A stretch of 64,000 bases of DNA from Streptomyces olindensis. Lineage in GTDB: Bacteria > Actinomycetota > Actinomycetes > Streptomycetales > Streptomycetaceae. A program made the position numbers and the translations under genes. Of this stretch, positions 10,669 through 19,288 are shown one piece after another. Under the pieces are notes generated by a model, which worked only from the letters and a program-made list of their open reading frames with translations, was not told the DNA's origin and searched no databases. The stretch spans positions 1 to 64,000 of the forward strand of contig JJOH01000021.1 of NCBI GenBank assembly GCA_000696115.1, given 5' to 3'. Position 1 is the first letter of the stretch. Each line of letters begins with the position of its first letter.

Positions 10669-11931
10669 ATGCGGAAGATACTCGTCGTCGGAGCCGGCCA
10701 GTCCGGGCTCCAGATCGCCCTCGGCCTCCAGTCGCAGGGGTACGAGGTCACCCTGATGTCGAACCGGACGGCGGACGAGATCCGCACCGGCCGGGTCATG
10801 TCGACGCAGTGCATGTTCCACACGGCCCTGCAGCACGAGCGCGATCTCCAGCTGAACTTCTGGGAGTCCCAGGCCCCGAAGATCGAAGGACTCGGCGTCT
10901 CGGTCGCCGCGCCCGGCTCCTGGGCCGAGGGCCCCGCGGCCCGTGCGATCGACTGGCTGGGCCGGCTCGACGGGTACGCGCAGTCGATCGACCAGCGGGT
11001 GAAGATGGCCGGCTGGATGGAGACGTTCGCCCAGCGCGGCGGGCAGCTCGTCATCCACGGCGCGGCCGTCGGCGACCTCGACTACTTCTCCCGCACCTAC
11101 GACCTGGTGCTGGTCGCGGCCGGCAAGGGCGAACTGGTGCAGATGTTCGCCCGCGACCCGGAGCGCTCCCCCTACAGCGAGCCGCAGCGCGCGCTGGCCG
11201 TGTCGTACGTCCACGGCCTGGGCCCGCGCCCGGAGCACCCGGACACCGAAGGGGTCCGCTGCAACCTCGTGCCGGGCGTCGGCGAACTGTTCGTCATGCC
11301 GTGCCTGACCACCTCCGGCCGCGCCGACATCCTCTTCTGGGAGGGCATACCCGGCGGCCCGCTCGACGTCTTCAACGGCGTCAAGGACCCCGCGGAGCAC
11401 CTCTCCCTGACCCTGGAACTCATGGAGCGGTACGTCCCCTGGGAGTACGCGCGGGCCACCAAGGTCGAACTGACCGACGCCGGCGGCACGCTGGCCGGCC
11501 GCTACGCCCCCACTGTCCGCAACCCCATCGGCCGCCTGCCCGGCGGGGGTCTGGTGCTGGGCGTCGCCGACGTGGTCGTGGCGAACGACCCGATCACCGG
11601 GCAGGGCTCCAACTCGGCGTCCAAGTGCGCCGCCGCCTACCTCGCCTCGATCGTCGAGCGCGGCGACAAGCCGTTCGACGAGGAGTGGATGCGGGCCACC
11701 TTCGACCGCTACTGGGACACCGCCCAGCACGTCACCAAGTGGACCAACGCGATGCTGGCGCCGCCGCCCGAGCACATCCTGAACCTCATCGGCGCCGCCG
11801 GCGAGATCCAGCCGGTCGCCGACCGCTTCGCCAACGGCTTCAACGACCCGGCCGACTTCGAGAACTTCTTCTACGACCCGGAGAAGACCCAGGCCTACCT
11901 GGTCGAGGTGTCCGGCGCGGGCGCCGCCTAG
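10669..11931 (+). CDS. styrene/indole monooxygenase-like FAD enzyme
   Basis: A 420-residue flavoprotein similar to the StyA group of two-component styrene/indole epoxidases. It has the dinucleotide motif VGAGQSG at residues 6-12, the second FAD region around GVADVVVANDPITGQGSNSA, and no membrane segment. Such enzymes need reduced FAD from a separate reductase, and none is adjacent. It follows cvnD by 12 bases with its own ribosome site (GAGGACAG), so it is likely co-transcribed with the conservon and could be its output. The substrate is unknown. Its stop overlaps the convergent NlpC/P60 gene by four bases. Confidence 0.8.
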   Translation: MRKILVVGAGQSGLQIALGLQSQGYEVTLMSNRTADEIRTGRVMSTQCMFHTALQHERDLQLNFWESQAPKIEGLGVSVAAPGSWAEGPAARAIDWLGRLDGYAQSIDQRVKMAGWMETFAQRGGQLVIHGAAVGDLDYFSRTYDLVLVAAGKGELVQMFARDPERSPYSEPQRALAVSYVHGLGPRPEHPDTEGVRCNLVPGVGELFVMPCLTTSGRADILFWEGIPGGPLDVFNGVKDPAEHLSLTLELMERYVPWEYARATKVELTDAGGTLAGRYAPTVRNPIGRLPGGGLVLGVADVVVANDPITGQGSNSASKCAAAYLASIVERGDKPFDEEWMRATFDRYWDTAQHVTKWTNAMLAPPPEHILNLIGAAGEIQPVADRFANGFNDPADFENFFYDPEKTQAYLVEVSGAGAA

Positions 11932-13124
11932 TCCTCTTGGTCCTCTTCGCCCCCGTCACCCTCGTAGCCTTCGTCGGACCCGTCCGTGGCGCCCTCGGGG
12001 AGCTCCGGCGGCTCGTAGCGCCGCAGGGGCTTCCCCTCCGGGTCGGGGCGGACGGCGCCCAGGATCGGGTTGGCCGCGATCGGTGACACCTTGACCTTCG
12101 CGCCCGGGTGGGGTGCCTGGACGACCATGCCGTCCCCGAGGTACAGCGCCACGTGCGTGGCCTCCGGGAAGTACACGACCAGGTCGCCCGGGCGCAGCTC
12201 GGACAGCGGGATCCGCTCCAGCTGTTCCCACTGCTCCTGGCTGGTCCGGGGGATGGGCGTCCCGGCCTCGGCCCAGGCCTGCGAGGTCAGGCCCGAGCAG
12301 TCGTACGACCTCGGGCCCTCCGCGCCCCACTCGTACGGCTTGCCGAGCTGCCGCACGGCGTAGCGGACGGCCCGGCCGCCCTCCGCCGTGGGGCGGCGGA
12401 CGCTGCTCTGGCTGCCGCCGCTGCCGTCGCGGCTGTCGCTGCTGCCGTCGTCGTCGCCGAGTGCGCCGGAGGCCAGGAGCTTCTTCTGTGCCTTCGTGAC
12501 GCCGTCCCTCTCCAGCTCGGCGACGGCGGTGAGCTGGTCGGGGGTGAGGGAGGCGAGCAGTTCCTGCACCTCCGCGAGGCGGGTGCGGACCTCGTCCCGT
12601 TCCTTCCTGCGCCGCTCGGTGAGGGTGAGCTGCCGGTCCAGGGCCTCGCGGGCCTCGCGGGCCAGGTCGTGGGCCCTGCGCTCGGTGCCGGTCAGCCGGC
12701 CGATGGTGTCGGCCCGTTCCCGTGCCAGCCGGCCGATCACCCGGCCCTGGTCGATCGCGTGCTGCGGGTCACGGGCCAGGAGCAGGCGGACGTACGGGGA
12801 GATGTCGGTGCTGTTCTGGTACTGCTGCCGGGCCAGGCGGCCGGCCGCGCCCCGGCTGTCGTGCAGGGAGAGGCGGGCGCGGGCGAGGGCGCGGTCCACG
12901 CGGTCGGTCTCGGCGCGCTGCTTCTTCAGCTTCTCCTCGGTCGCGTTGTAGGCCTCGGTGGCCTGTTCCGCCTTCCTGTACAGCTTCTGAAGATCTGTCA
13001 GGAGGGTGGCGACGGAGCGGTCTTTCGAGTCCGAAGCGGGAACGGCCGTTGCGGGTACGGGGACCGCGACGGTTCCGGCCACCGCCGCCGCGACGCAGAC
13101 CAGCCGAGGAAGCCTTCCTGACAT
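11928..13124 (-). CDS. secreted NlpC/P60 peptidoglycan endopeptidase
   Basis: A 398-residue exported cell-wall hydrolase. It has an N-terminal signal peptide (first ~30 residues ending PATAVPA), then a long coiled coil (about 45-200) and a Ser/Asp linker. The C40 peptidase domain has catalytic Cys276 in YDCSGL and His324 in THVALYLGDG. An acidic tail ends the protein. Similar enzymes cleave peptide stems of peptidoglycan during growth or spore germination. The ATG at 13124 has a near-perfect GGAGGTGA ribosome site. Confidence 0.9.
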   Translation of the reverse strand: MSGRLPRLVCVAAAVAGTVAVPVPATAVPASDSKDRSVATLLTDLQKLYRKAEQATEAYNATEEKLKKQRAETDRVDRALARARLSLHDSRGAAGRLARQQYQNSTDISPYVRLLLARDPQHAIDQGRVIGRLARERADTIGRLTGTERRAHDLAREAREALDRQLTLTERRRKERDEVRTRLAEVQELLASLTPDQLTAVAELERDGVTKAQKKLLASGALGDDDGSSDSRDGSGGSQSSVRRPTAEGGRAVRYAVRQLGKPYEWGAEGPRSYDCSGLTSQAWAEAGTPIPRTSQEQWEQLERIPLSELRPGDLVVYFPEATHVALYLGDGMVVQAPHPGAKVKVSPIAANPILGAVRPDPEGKPLRRYEPPELPEGATDGSDEGYEGDGGEEDQED

Positions 13125-13230
13125 GCCGTCACCTCCGTTGCGTGGGCAGCCGTGTGCCGCCGGACAACGTGAGAATCAGACGGGTGCGCGCGGTGCGCTC
13201 GGCGGGTGTGCGCGGTTCGGAGCAACGGGG

Positions 13231-13548
13231 TCACCCGTCGGCGTCGTCCGGCTTGCCGCGCGGCGTGGCGTCTGGCTTCGACCAGGGCCAGTTGAGCCGG
13301 CGGGTCGGGGCGCCCTCCGGGTCGTACTCGTACTTCCAGCGGTTGGTCAGGCCGACCCTGCCCGGTCCCCGGGGCACGCGGCGGTAGACCAGGACCGTGG
13401 GCGGGCCGCCGTCCGGGTCCGGGACGGGGATGCGGTACGTCTTGGGCGGGTGGCCGGTCATGCCGAGCAGGACGGGCAGGACCCTGCCGTCCATGGGGCC
13501 GCCCTCGAAGGGGGTGTCTTCGCTCTTCACGGGATCAGTGTCAGACAT
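13231..13548 (-). CDS. small conserved hypothetical protein
   Basis: A 105-residue hydrophilic protein rich in Pro, Asp and Arg with no membrane segment. Blocks such as YRIPVPDPDGG and LTNRWKYEYDPEGA look structured and protein-like, and the codon pattern agrees with coding. No family function is recognised. Its start codon overlaps the end of the upstream TetR gene by eight bases, implying co-transcription with that regulator. Confidence 0.6.
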   Translation of the reverse strand: MSDTDPVKSEDTPFEGGPMDGRVLPVLLGMTGHPPKTYRIPVPDPDGGPPTVLVYRRVPRGPGRVGLTNRWKYEYDPEGAPTRRLNWPWSKPDATPRGKPDDADG

Positions 13549-14197
13549 CCTCGGCGAAAGCCTGGACCAGGGCGTCGGTCTGCGGGTCGCGGCGGGCGGT
13601 CACGGTCAGCATGGCGACGAACTGCTCCACCAGCCAGTCGCGGAGGTCCTCGGCGGGGGGCTGCTTGTCCTCGTCGAGCCAGATGAGCGACGAGGCCTCG
13701 ACGGCGGTGATCCACATGCGGATGGTCATGCGCAGGCGGGGGCCCGGGGCGGTGACGTCCAGGTGCCTCAGGATGTGCTCGGCGGCGGCCCGGCGTACGC
13801 CGTCGACGATGGCGGTCGTGCGGGAGGTCTCGACGACGCTGCCGCCCTGGAGGAGGGCGCTGAAACCGGCGTCGTGCTCGTCGACGAAGGTGAGGTAGCG
13901 GTCGAGGGCGCGGGACAGGCGGGGGAGGAGGGGGCCCTCGCGGGGTTCGTCGAAGCAGTCCTGGAGCTCGTCGGCGGCGGAGCGGAGGGCGGCCTCGTAG
14001 AGCTGCTGCTTGCCGCCCGGGAAGTACCGGTACACCAGGGGCCGCGACACTCCGGCCGCCTCCGCCACGTCGTCGAGGGACACCTCCTCCGGGGCGCGGT
14101 GCGCGAAGAGGTTCAGCGCGGCGGTGAGGAGCTGGCTGCGGCGTTCCTCGACGCTGAGTCGCCGGTAGGCGGGGGTGGGGGCGGCGGCTGGTGTCAT
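13541..14197 (-). CDS. TetR family transcriptional regulator
   Basis: A 218-residue regulator. The N-terminal HTH is at residues 13-60, with RRSQLLTAALNLFA, the turn VSLDDVAEAAGVSRPLVYRYF and the following GGKQQLYEAAL. The rest is the helical ligand-binding domain. The ATG at 14197 gives the usual TetR N-terminus; longer frames upstream have no similarity. Nearby candidates for control are the divergent diiron-enzyme genes at 15-17 kb, but this is only proximity. Confidence 0.85.
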   Translation of the reverse strand: MTPAAAPTPAYRRLSVEERRSQLLTAALNLFAHRAPEEVSLDDVAEAAGVSRPLVYRYFPGGKQQLYEAALRSAADELQDCFDEPREGPLLPRLSRALDRYLTFVDEHDAGFSALLQGGSVVETSRTTAIVDGVRRAAAEHILRHLDVTAPGPRLRMTIRMWITAVEASSLIWLDEDKQPPAEDLRDWLVEQFVAMLTVTARRDPQTDALVQAFAEDV

Positions 14198-14486
14198 GTC
14201 CGGCAGCGTAATCGGGGGCGGGGTGCCTGCGGCGGCCTGTGGCTGCTTCGGTGGGGGTGCGCGTAGCGCGTGACGCCGGGTGGGGGTCGGGGCCGCGCCG
14301 GGGAGTGTCCGTCCTCGGAACGGCGCGATCGACCCCTTACCGACTGACTGGCGTTGACGCGCCAACCGCTGCGGGCGGACACCACCCCGACACGTCCCCT
14401 TCCGTGGTCCGGCGGCTGCGGGCGCGTCCTGGATTCCGCTCCTGGGATTCGACGCCATCGACCGGCCCGACGGCCGGCTCCGTGCG

Positions 14487-15275
14487 ATGGCCTCCCCGGC
14501 CGCCTCGGAGTCCGTGCCGCAGACGTCGGGCAAGGGCTCGCCGGACCTCGTGACGCTCCGGGCGGCCGCCGGTGTCTCGGCCGCCGAGCTTCACGCCCAC
14601 CGTGACACCTGGGAGTTCCTGGTGAAGCACGCCGGGGCGGACCAGCACTTTCACGTCCCCGGGGCCGTCGTCGAGGATGGGGGAATGGTCGTCGCGCGGC
14701 TGTCCGGGCCCAGTCTCGTCGCCGTCCTCACCAGCCTCGACGACGTCCGGGGCGACACGGCTGCCGGCCTGGGCACCCAGGCCATCGCCCACCATCTCCA
14801 TCAGCGCATCGTCGGCATCGTCAAGAAGATCGCCCAGGATCCGTGGGCCGGTGGTGACGGCGACCCCGTGATCATCCGCATCGACGACCGGCCCAAGCCG
14901 GACGACGGCGACGAGCGGCGGTGGCACGGTGACGCCCCACTCGGCGGGTCCGAGTGGGGCGTCCGGCCGTCTGATGCCTACGCCAGCAGTCCGGACGACT
15001 TCCACAGCCGTCGGCCGACGCCGCGCAGCACTCCGATGTCGTCGAGGAAGTCGGTCAGGCGCTTCGAGCCGTTCTGCATGACCTCCCGGCGGTGGCCGCT
15101 GGCCTTGACCTGGGCGAGGGCCTCCCGCTTGTCGAGGCCCACGTTCGTGTACACCTCCGGGTTCACGAACGCCACCGAGAAGACCCGGGCGAACTCCCCG
15201 GAGGTGATGCGGGTGAACTCCTGGGACCACTTGGGGGCCGTCACCATCTGGCGGCGGAGTTCCTCACGGGCGTAG
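14487..15275 (+). CDS. hypothetical ORF, 3' end possibly degraded
   Basis: The stretch 14487-14930 reads like a real protein on the plus strand (blocks such as MVVARLSGPSLVAVLTSLDD and AIAHHLHQRIVGIVKKIAQD), but no family is recognised. The frame stays open through a strong terminator hairpin at 14931-14963 and 300 bases into the antisense diiron gene. A single-base frameshift would give a TGA at about 14929. I therefore suspect a frameshifted or decaying gene. No ribosome site precedes the ATG, so the true start is uncertain. Confidence 0.3.
   Translation: MASPAASESVPQTSGKGSPDLVTLRAAAGVSAAELHAHRDTWEFLVKHAGADQHFHVPGAVVEDGGMVVARLSGPSLVAVLTSLDDVRGDTAAGLGTQAIAHHLHQRIVGIVKKIAQDPWAGGDGDPVIIRIDDRPKPDDGDERRWHGDAPLGGSEWGVRPSDAYASSPDDFHSRRPTPRSTPMSSRKSVRRFEPFCMTSRRWPLALTWARASRLSRPTFVYTSGFTNATEKTRANSPEVMRVNSWDHLGAVTIWRRSSSRA
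14931..14963. terminator. bidirectional terminator hairpin
   Basis: Two 14-base arms (GACGCCCCACTCGG and its exact complement) flank a five-base loop. It sits just after the stop of the minus-strand diiron gene (14978), where a rho-independent terminator is expected. There is no long U-tract, as usual for Streptomyces. Confidence 0.7.
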
Positions 15276-15916
15276 CGGACGTGGCGGGCCTCCTCGACCA
15301 CGTGGATGCGGGTGACGCCCCGGATCAGCGTCTGGACCCGCTCGTCCGGGAACGTCAGGCGCTGCATCCAGTCGAGGACCTCCTCGCCGAGGAGGGTGGC
15401 CGTGAAGGAACCGGGCGTGGTCGAGATGGTCTTGAACAGGCGGCCCAGGTGCTGGTGGACCCGGCTGACCGGGTACCAGGGCGTGCCGCCGTGGGAGATC
15501 AGCCGGGCGAACATCTTGGAGTGCCGGCACTCGTCCTCGATCTCGGTGAGGGCGTAGCGGACGTGCGCGCTCGTCGCCGCCTTGTCGTAGATGTGCCGGA
15601 CCAGCAGCTGCATGAGGATGATCTCGAACCAGATGCCGAGGGAGGCCAGGGCGGCCGCCTCGTGCTGGGAGAGGAGGATGCGCTGCTCCTCGCTCATCCG
15701 CTTCCAGAGCGGGGTGTCGTAGAGCGACACCAGCTCCGGCGGCCAGAACCACTTGCCCTCCTCGAAGGGCGCCTCCCAGTCGAGCTCCTTGTCGGGGTCG
15801 AAGGAGTGCTTGGCGGAGGAGTCGAGCAGCCGCTGGGCCACCTGCTCCCGGTCCTTGAGCAGGCCGAGGGCATCGCGCAGGCCGTCGAGCGCGTCGGCTT
15901 CCGTCAGGGTCGTCAT
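14978..15916 (-). CDS. AurF-like diiron oxygenase / ferritin-like protein
   Basis: A 312-residue all-helical protein resembling AurF-type diiron N-oxygenases. Likely metal ligands are Glu98, the DECRH motif (Glu129, His132), Glu178 or Glu179, and VVEEARH (Glu209, His212). AurF itself oxidises aryl amines to nitro groups; the substrate here cannot be inferred. The ATG at 15916 is preceded by GAGGTGGGC. Divergent from a second diiron-type gene, with 121 bases between starts. Confidence 0.75.
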   Translation of the reverse strand: MTTLTEADALDGLRDALGLLKDREQVAQRLLDSSAKHSFDPDKELDWEAPFEEGKWFWPPELVSLYDTPLWKRMSEEQRILLSQHEAAALASLGIWFEIILMQLLVRHIYDKAATSAHVRYALTEIEDECRHSKMFARLISHGGTPWYPVSRVHQHLGRLFKTISTTPGSFTATLLGEEVLDWMQRLTFPDERVQTLIRGVTRIHVVEEARHVRYAREELRRQMVTAPKWSQEFTRITSGEFARVFSVAFVNPEVYTNVGLDKREALAQVKASGHRREVMQNGSKRLTDFLDDIGVLRGVGRRLWKSSGLLA

Positions 15917-16037
15917 GGCTGCCCACCTCGTTGTGCACACGTCACTGTCCCCCTTATGAGACTGCTTGTCAGCAAGCTCGTCAATCCCTTGCGCGCCACT
16001 TGTTGACCGGGTGTCTACCTGGTGTGAGCCTGCGGAC

Positions 16038-17150
16038 ATGCCGACCTTCGACGTGTACGCCAAGGAGCCGGAAGAACCCGTGTGGCAGGTCCGGGCGACC
16101 GGCGCGGCCCGTTTCACCTGGGAGTACGACGACGGCCGCGACCGCCTCCTGGCCCTCTATCAGAAGGGCAAGGACAAGCAGTGGGACGGGCAGCGGCGGA
16201 TCGACTGGGAGCTGGAGGTGGATCCGTACGATCCGCTGGGGACTCCGGACGAGGCCATGTCGCTGTACGGGACCCGGCACTGGGCGAAGCTGACGGACAA
16301 GGACAAGGGCGAGCTGCGCCGGCACTACGCCTCCTGGCAGTTCAGCCAGTTCCTGCACGGCGAGCAGGGCGCGATGATCTGCGCCGCGCGGATCGTGGAG
16401 TCGGTCCCCGACCTGGACGCCAAGTTCTACTCCGCGACCCAGACGATGGACGAGGCGCGGCACGCCGAGATCTACGGCCGGTTCCTGCACGAGAAGATCG
16501 GTCTGCTGTACCCGATCAACGACAACCTCCAGTCGCTGCTGGGCGACACCCTGCGCGACTCGCGCTGGGACATGCCGTACCTCGGGATGCAGGTCCTGAT
16601 CGAGGGCCTGGCCCTCGCCGCCTTCGGCATGATCAGGGACACGACGGACAAGCCGCTGCCGAAGCAGATCCTCGCGTACGTCATGCAGGACGAGGCCCGG
16701 CACGTGGCCTTCGGGCGGATGGCCCTGCGCGACTACTACCGGCAGCTCACCGACGCCGAGCTCAGGGAGCGCGAGGAGTTCGTCATCGAGGGCTGCTACC
16801 TCATGCGCGACCGGCTGCGCGGTGTCGAGGTCCTGGAGAACTTCGGCATCCCCAGGGCCGAGGCCGAGGAGTACAGCGAGCAGTCCGAGTTCCTCGCCCT
16901 GTTCCGCAAACTGCTCTTCAGCCGCATCGTCCCCTGCGTCAAGGACATCGGCCTGTGGGGCGAACGCCTCCAGCGGGCCTACGTCGACCTGGGCGTCCTG
17001 GAGATGGGCGACTCCGACCTCGACCTGCTGATGGCCCAGGACGAGGAGGTCGCCGAGCGGCTGGACGCGGAGCGCTTCGCGGCGGAGGAGAAGGAGCGGG
17101 TGGCGGAGGTGGAGGAAGCGATCGAGGCCGGTCAACGGCTCGGAGACTGA
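16038..17150 (+). CDS. ferritin-like diiron protein (R2-like)
   Basis: A 370-residue helical protein with a complete carboxylate-bridged diiron pattern: Glu109 (HGEQG), Glu139 and His142 (DEARH), Glu189 (IEGLA), Glu219 and His222 (DEARH). This resembles ribonucleotide-reductase R2-like oxidases and other ferritin-like oxygenases. An acidic helical tail follows residue 320. The ATG at 16038 starts the conserved sequence. It is divergent from the AurF-like gene, suggesting a functional pair; the product is unknown. Confidence 0.75.
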   Translation: MPTFDVYAKEPEEPVWQVRATGAARFTWEYDDGRDRLLALYQKGKDKQWDGQRRIDWELEVDPYDPLGTPDEAMSLYGTRHWAKLTDKDKGELRRHYASWQFSQFLHGEQGAMICAARIVESVPDLDAKFYSATQTMDEARHAEIYGRFLHEKIGLLYPINDNLQSLLGDTLRDSRWDMPYLGMQVLIEGLALAAFGMIRDTTDKPLPKQILAYVMQDEARHVAFGRMALRDYYRQLTDAELREREEFVIEGCYLMRDRLRGVEVLENFGIPRAEAEEYSEQSEFLALFRKLLFSRIVPCVKDIGLWGERLQRAYVDLGVLEMGDSDLDLLMAQDEEVAERLDAERFAAEEKERVAEVEEAIEAGQRLGD

Positions 17151-17231
17151 TCACTCGTTCGACGGGCGAACCGGCATATTCCCCTGGGTACGCTGACTGT
17201 GCCAGGCAGACTCCGGCACATGGGAGCAATC

Positions 17232-17831
17232 ATGAGCGCCGCACGCGACTACGGGCTGGGCGACGACTTCGAGTGGCCTCGTCCGCCGGAGGGTGGCTGG
17301 ACGGCGGACGACCTCGACGCGCTTCCGAACCTGCCTCCGCACACGGAGCTGATCGACGGGAGTCTTGTCTTCGTGAGTCCGCAGACCAACTTCCACTCGC
17401 GTGCCATTCGCCTGTTGGACAACACCCTGCTGGATCAAGTGCCGGAGGAGCTCGACGTCATCCGGGAGATGACCATCAAGCTGAACAAGCGCAACCGCCC
17501 GGAGCCCGATGTGCTGGTGTTCCGCGCGGATGCCGACACAGGTCCCCAGCAGACCTGGTACCGGCCCGAAGACGTCGTGATCGCCGTCGAGGTCGTCTCG
17601 GAGGACTCGGAGGACCGGGACCGCGAGGTGAAGCCGAGGAAGTACGCGCAGGCAGGCATTCCGCACTACTGGCGCGTCGAGGAGAACGAGGGACTCCCGG
17701 TCGTCTACGTCTACGAACTCGACCCCGCGACTCAGTCCTACGGCTTGACCGGCATCTTCCACGACAAGCTCAAGCTGACCGTCCCCTTCCCCATCGACAT
17801 CGACCTCACCGCCATCAACCGCCGCCGCTAG
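17232..17831 (+). CDS. Uma2 family endonuclease-like protein
   Basis: A 199-residue PD-(D/E)xK-fold protein of the Uma2 (DUF820) group, often present in many copies in Streptomyces. Recognised by ELIDGSLVFVSP, EPDVLVF (catalytic Asp), VIAVEVVSEDS (catalytic Glu) and the following REVKPRKYAQAGIPHYW. Biological role is unknown. ATG at 17232 lies behind GGGAGC. Its stop overlaps the convergent PBP gene by four bases. Confidence 0.9.
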   Translation: MSAARDYGLGDDFEWPRPPEGGWTADDLDALPNLPPHTELIDGSLVFVSPQTNFHSRAIRLLDNTLLDQVPEELDVIREMTIKLNKRNRPEPDVLVFRADADTGPQQTWYRPEDVVIAVEVVSEDSEDRDREVKPRKYAQAGIPHYWRVEENEGLPVVYVYELDPATQSYGLTGIFHDKLKLTVPFPIDIDLTAINRRR

Positions 17832-19288
17832 CGGGACTTGAGCACCGCCGCCATCACCGCCCGCGCGATCGGCGCCGCGTCGCCGCCCCCGCTGATGTCC
17901 CGGCGCTCCGCCTCCGCGTCCTCCACGACCACCGCGACCGCCACTCGCGGCGCGAGGTCCCGCTCCCCCTGCGCCCAGGAGATGAACCAGGCGTACGGAG
18001 TACCGGAGTTGCGGCGGCCGTGCTGGGCCGTGCCGGTCTTGCCGCCCACCTTGGCGCCGCGGATCGCGGCCCGCCGCCCCGTGCCGTTCTCGACCACCTC
18101 CCGCATCAGCGCGCGCAGCCGGACCGCGGTCGAGGGGTACATCGCCTGGCGGACCGCGCGCGAACCGGCCGTCGCGAGGATGCTGCCGCCCGGCCGGGTC
18201 GTGCGCTCCACCAGGTACGGCTCCCACACCTGACCGCCGTTGGCCACGGCCGCCGCGACCATCGCCATCTGCAGCGGGGTGGCCCGGGTGTTGTACTGGC
18301 CGATCGACGACAGCCCGAGCTGCGCCTGGTCGAGCGAGGTGTCGAAGGTGGACCGGGCCACCGGGAAGGGGACCCGCAGCGCCGGGTTGTTGAAGCCGAA
18401 GGCGTGCGCCGTGGTCGTCATGTCCGTCGCGCCGACCGCCACGCCGAGCTTGGCGAACACCGTGTTGCAGGAGAGCGTGAAGGCCTCCCGCACGGAGGCG
18501 TTCCGGCAGCCCCGGGACGCGTTCGTCAGACGGGTCCGCGTGCCGGGCAGGGTGTACGGGTCGGGGGAGTCGGTGGGCGCGTCGAGGTCCCTGACCACGC
18601 CGGCGTCCAGCGCGGCGGCCAGGGTGACGACCTTGAAGGTGGAGCCCGGCGGATACGTCCGCCGGATCGCCCGGTTGAGCATCGGGCGGTCCCGGTCGGC
18701 GTTCAGCCGCCGCCACGCCTCCGTGGCCGCCGACCCGTTCCCGGACAGCGGCTGGGGGTCGTAGGACGGGCGGGACACCAGCGCCAGGATCCGGCCGGTC
18801 GACGGTTCCAGCGCCGCGACCGCGCCCTTCAGCCCGGCGAGTCCCTCGTACGCCGCCCGCTGCGCGGCCGGGTCAAGGGTGGTGACGACGTCGCCGCCGG
18901 AGTTCCGCGCCCGCGTGAAGTCGTTCCACAGCGGGAACGGCGCGAGCATCGGGTCCGAGCCGGACAGGATGCCGTCCTCGCTGTGCTCCAGGAGCGTCGT
19001 CCCGTACAGCTGGGAGGCGAAGCCGGTGACCGGGGCGTACAACGGGCCGTCCGTGTAGGTGCGTTCGTAGCGCAGGTGCTCCCGGGTGTCCTTGGAGCCG
19101 GTGACGGGCCGGCCGTCGACCAGGATGTCTCCGCGCGGCTGCTCGTAGCGGGCGATGTCCGGGCGGCGGTTGGCCGGGTTGCGGTCGTAGGCCGGGGCCT
19201 GGACGACCTGGACGCGGGCGGCGTTCACCAGCAGGGCCACCAGCAGCAGGGCGCAGAAGAAGCCGGCGTGCCGGATGTGCCGCGTCAC
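17828..19288 (-). CDS. pbpA: class B penicillin-binding protein (transpeptidase)
   Basis: A 486-residue membrane-anchored transpeptidase that cross-links peptidoglycan. One N-terminal membrane helix (9-25) is followed by a dimerisation region. The transpeptidase domain has SxxK (Ser216-Lys219 in GSTFKV), SCN (273-275) and KTGT (417-420). Shorter than typical PBP2/PBP3, as in the actinobacterial PbpA group. The GTG at 19288 overlaps the stop of the upstream rodA-like gene (GTGA), so glycosyltransferase and transpeptidase are made together. Confidence 0.93.
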   Translation of the reverse strand: MTRHIRHAGFFCALLLVALLVNAARVQVVQAPAYDRNPANRRPDIARYEQPRGDILVDGRPVTGSKDTREHLRYERTYTDGPLYAPVTGFASQLYGTTLLEHSEDGILSGSDPMLAPFPLWNDFTRARNSGGDVVTTLDPAAQRAAYEGLAGLKGAVAALEPSTGRILALVSRPSYDPQPLSGNGSAATEAWRRLNADRDRPMLNRAIRRTYPPGSTFKVVTLAAALDAGVVRDLDAPTDSPDPYTLPGTRTRLTNASRGCRNASVREAFTLSCNTVFAKLGVAVGATDMTTTAHAFGFNNPALRVPFPVARSTFDTSLDQAQLGLSSIGQYNTRATPLQMAMVAAAVANGGQVWEPYLVERTTRPGGSILATAGSRAVRQAMYPSTAVRLRALMREVVENGTGRRAAIRGAKVGGKTGTAQHGRRNSGTPYAWFISWAQGERDLAPRVAVAVVVEDAEAERRDISGGGDAAPIARAVMAAVLKSR

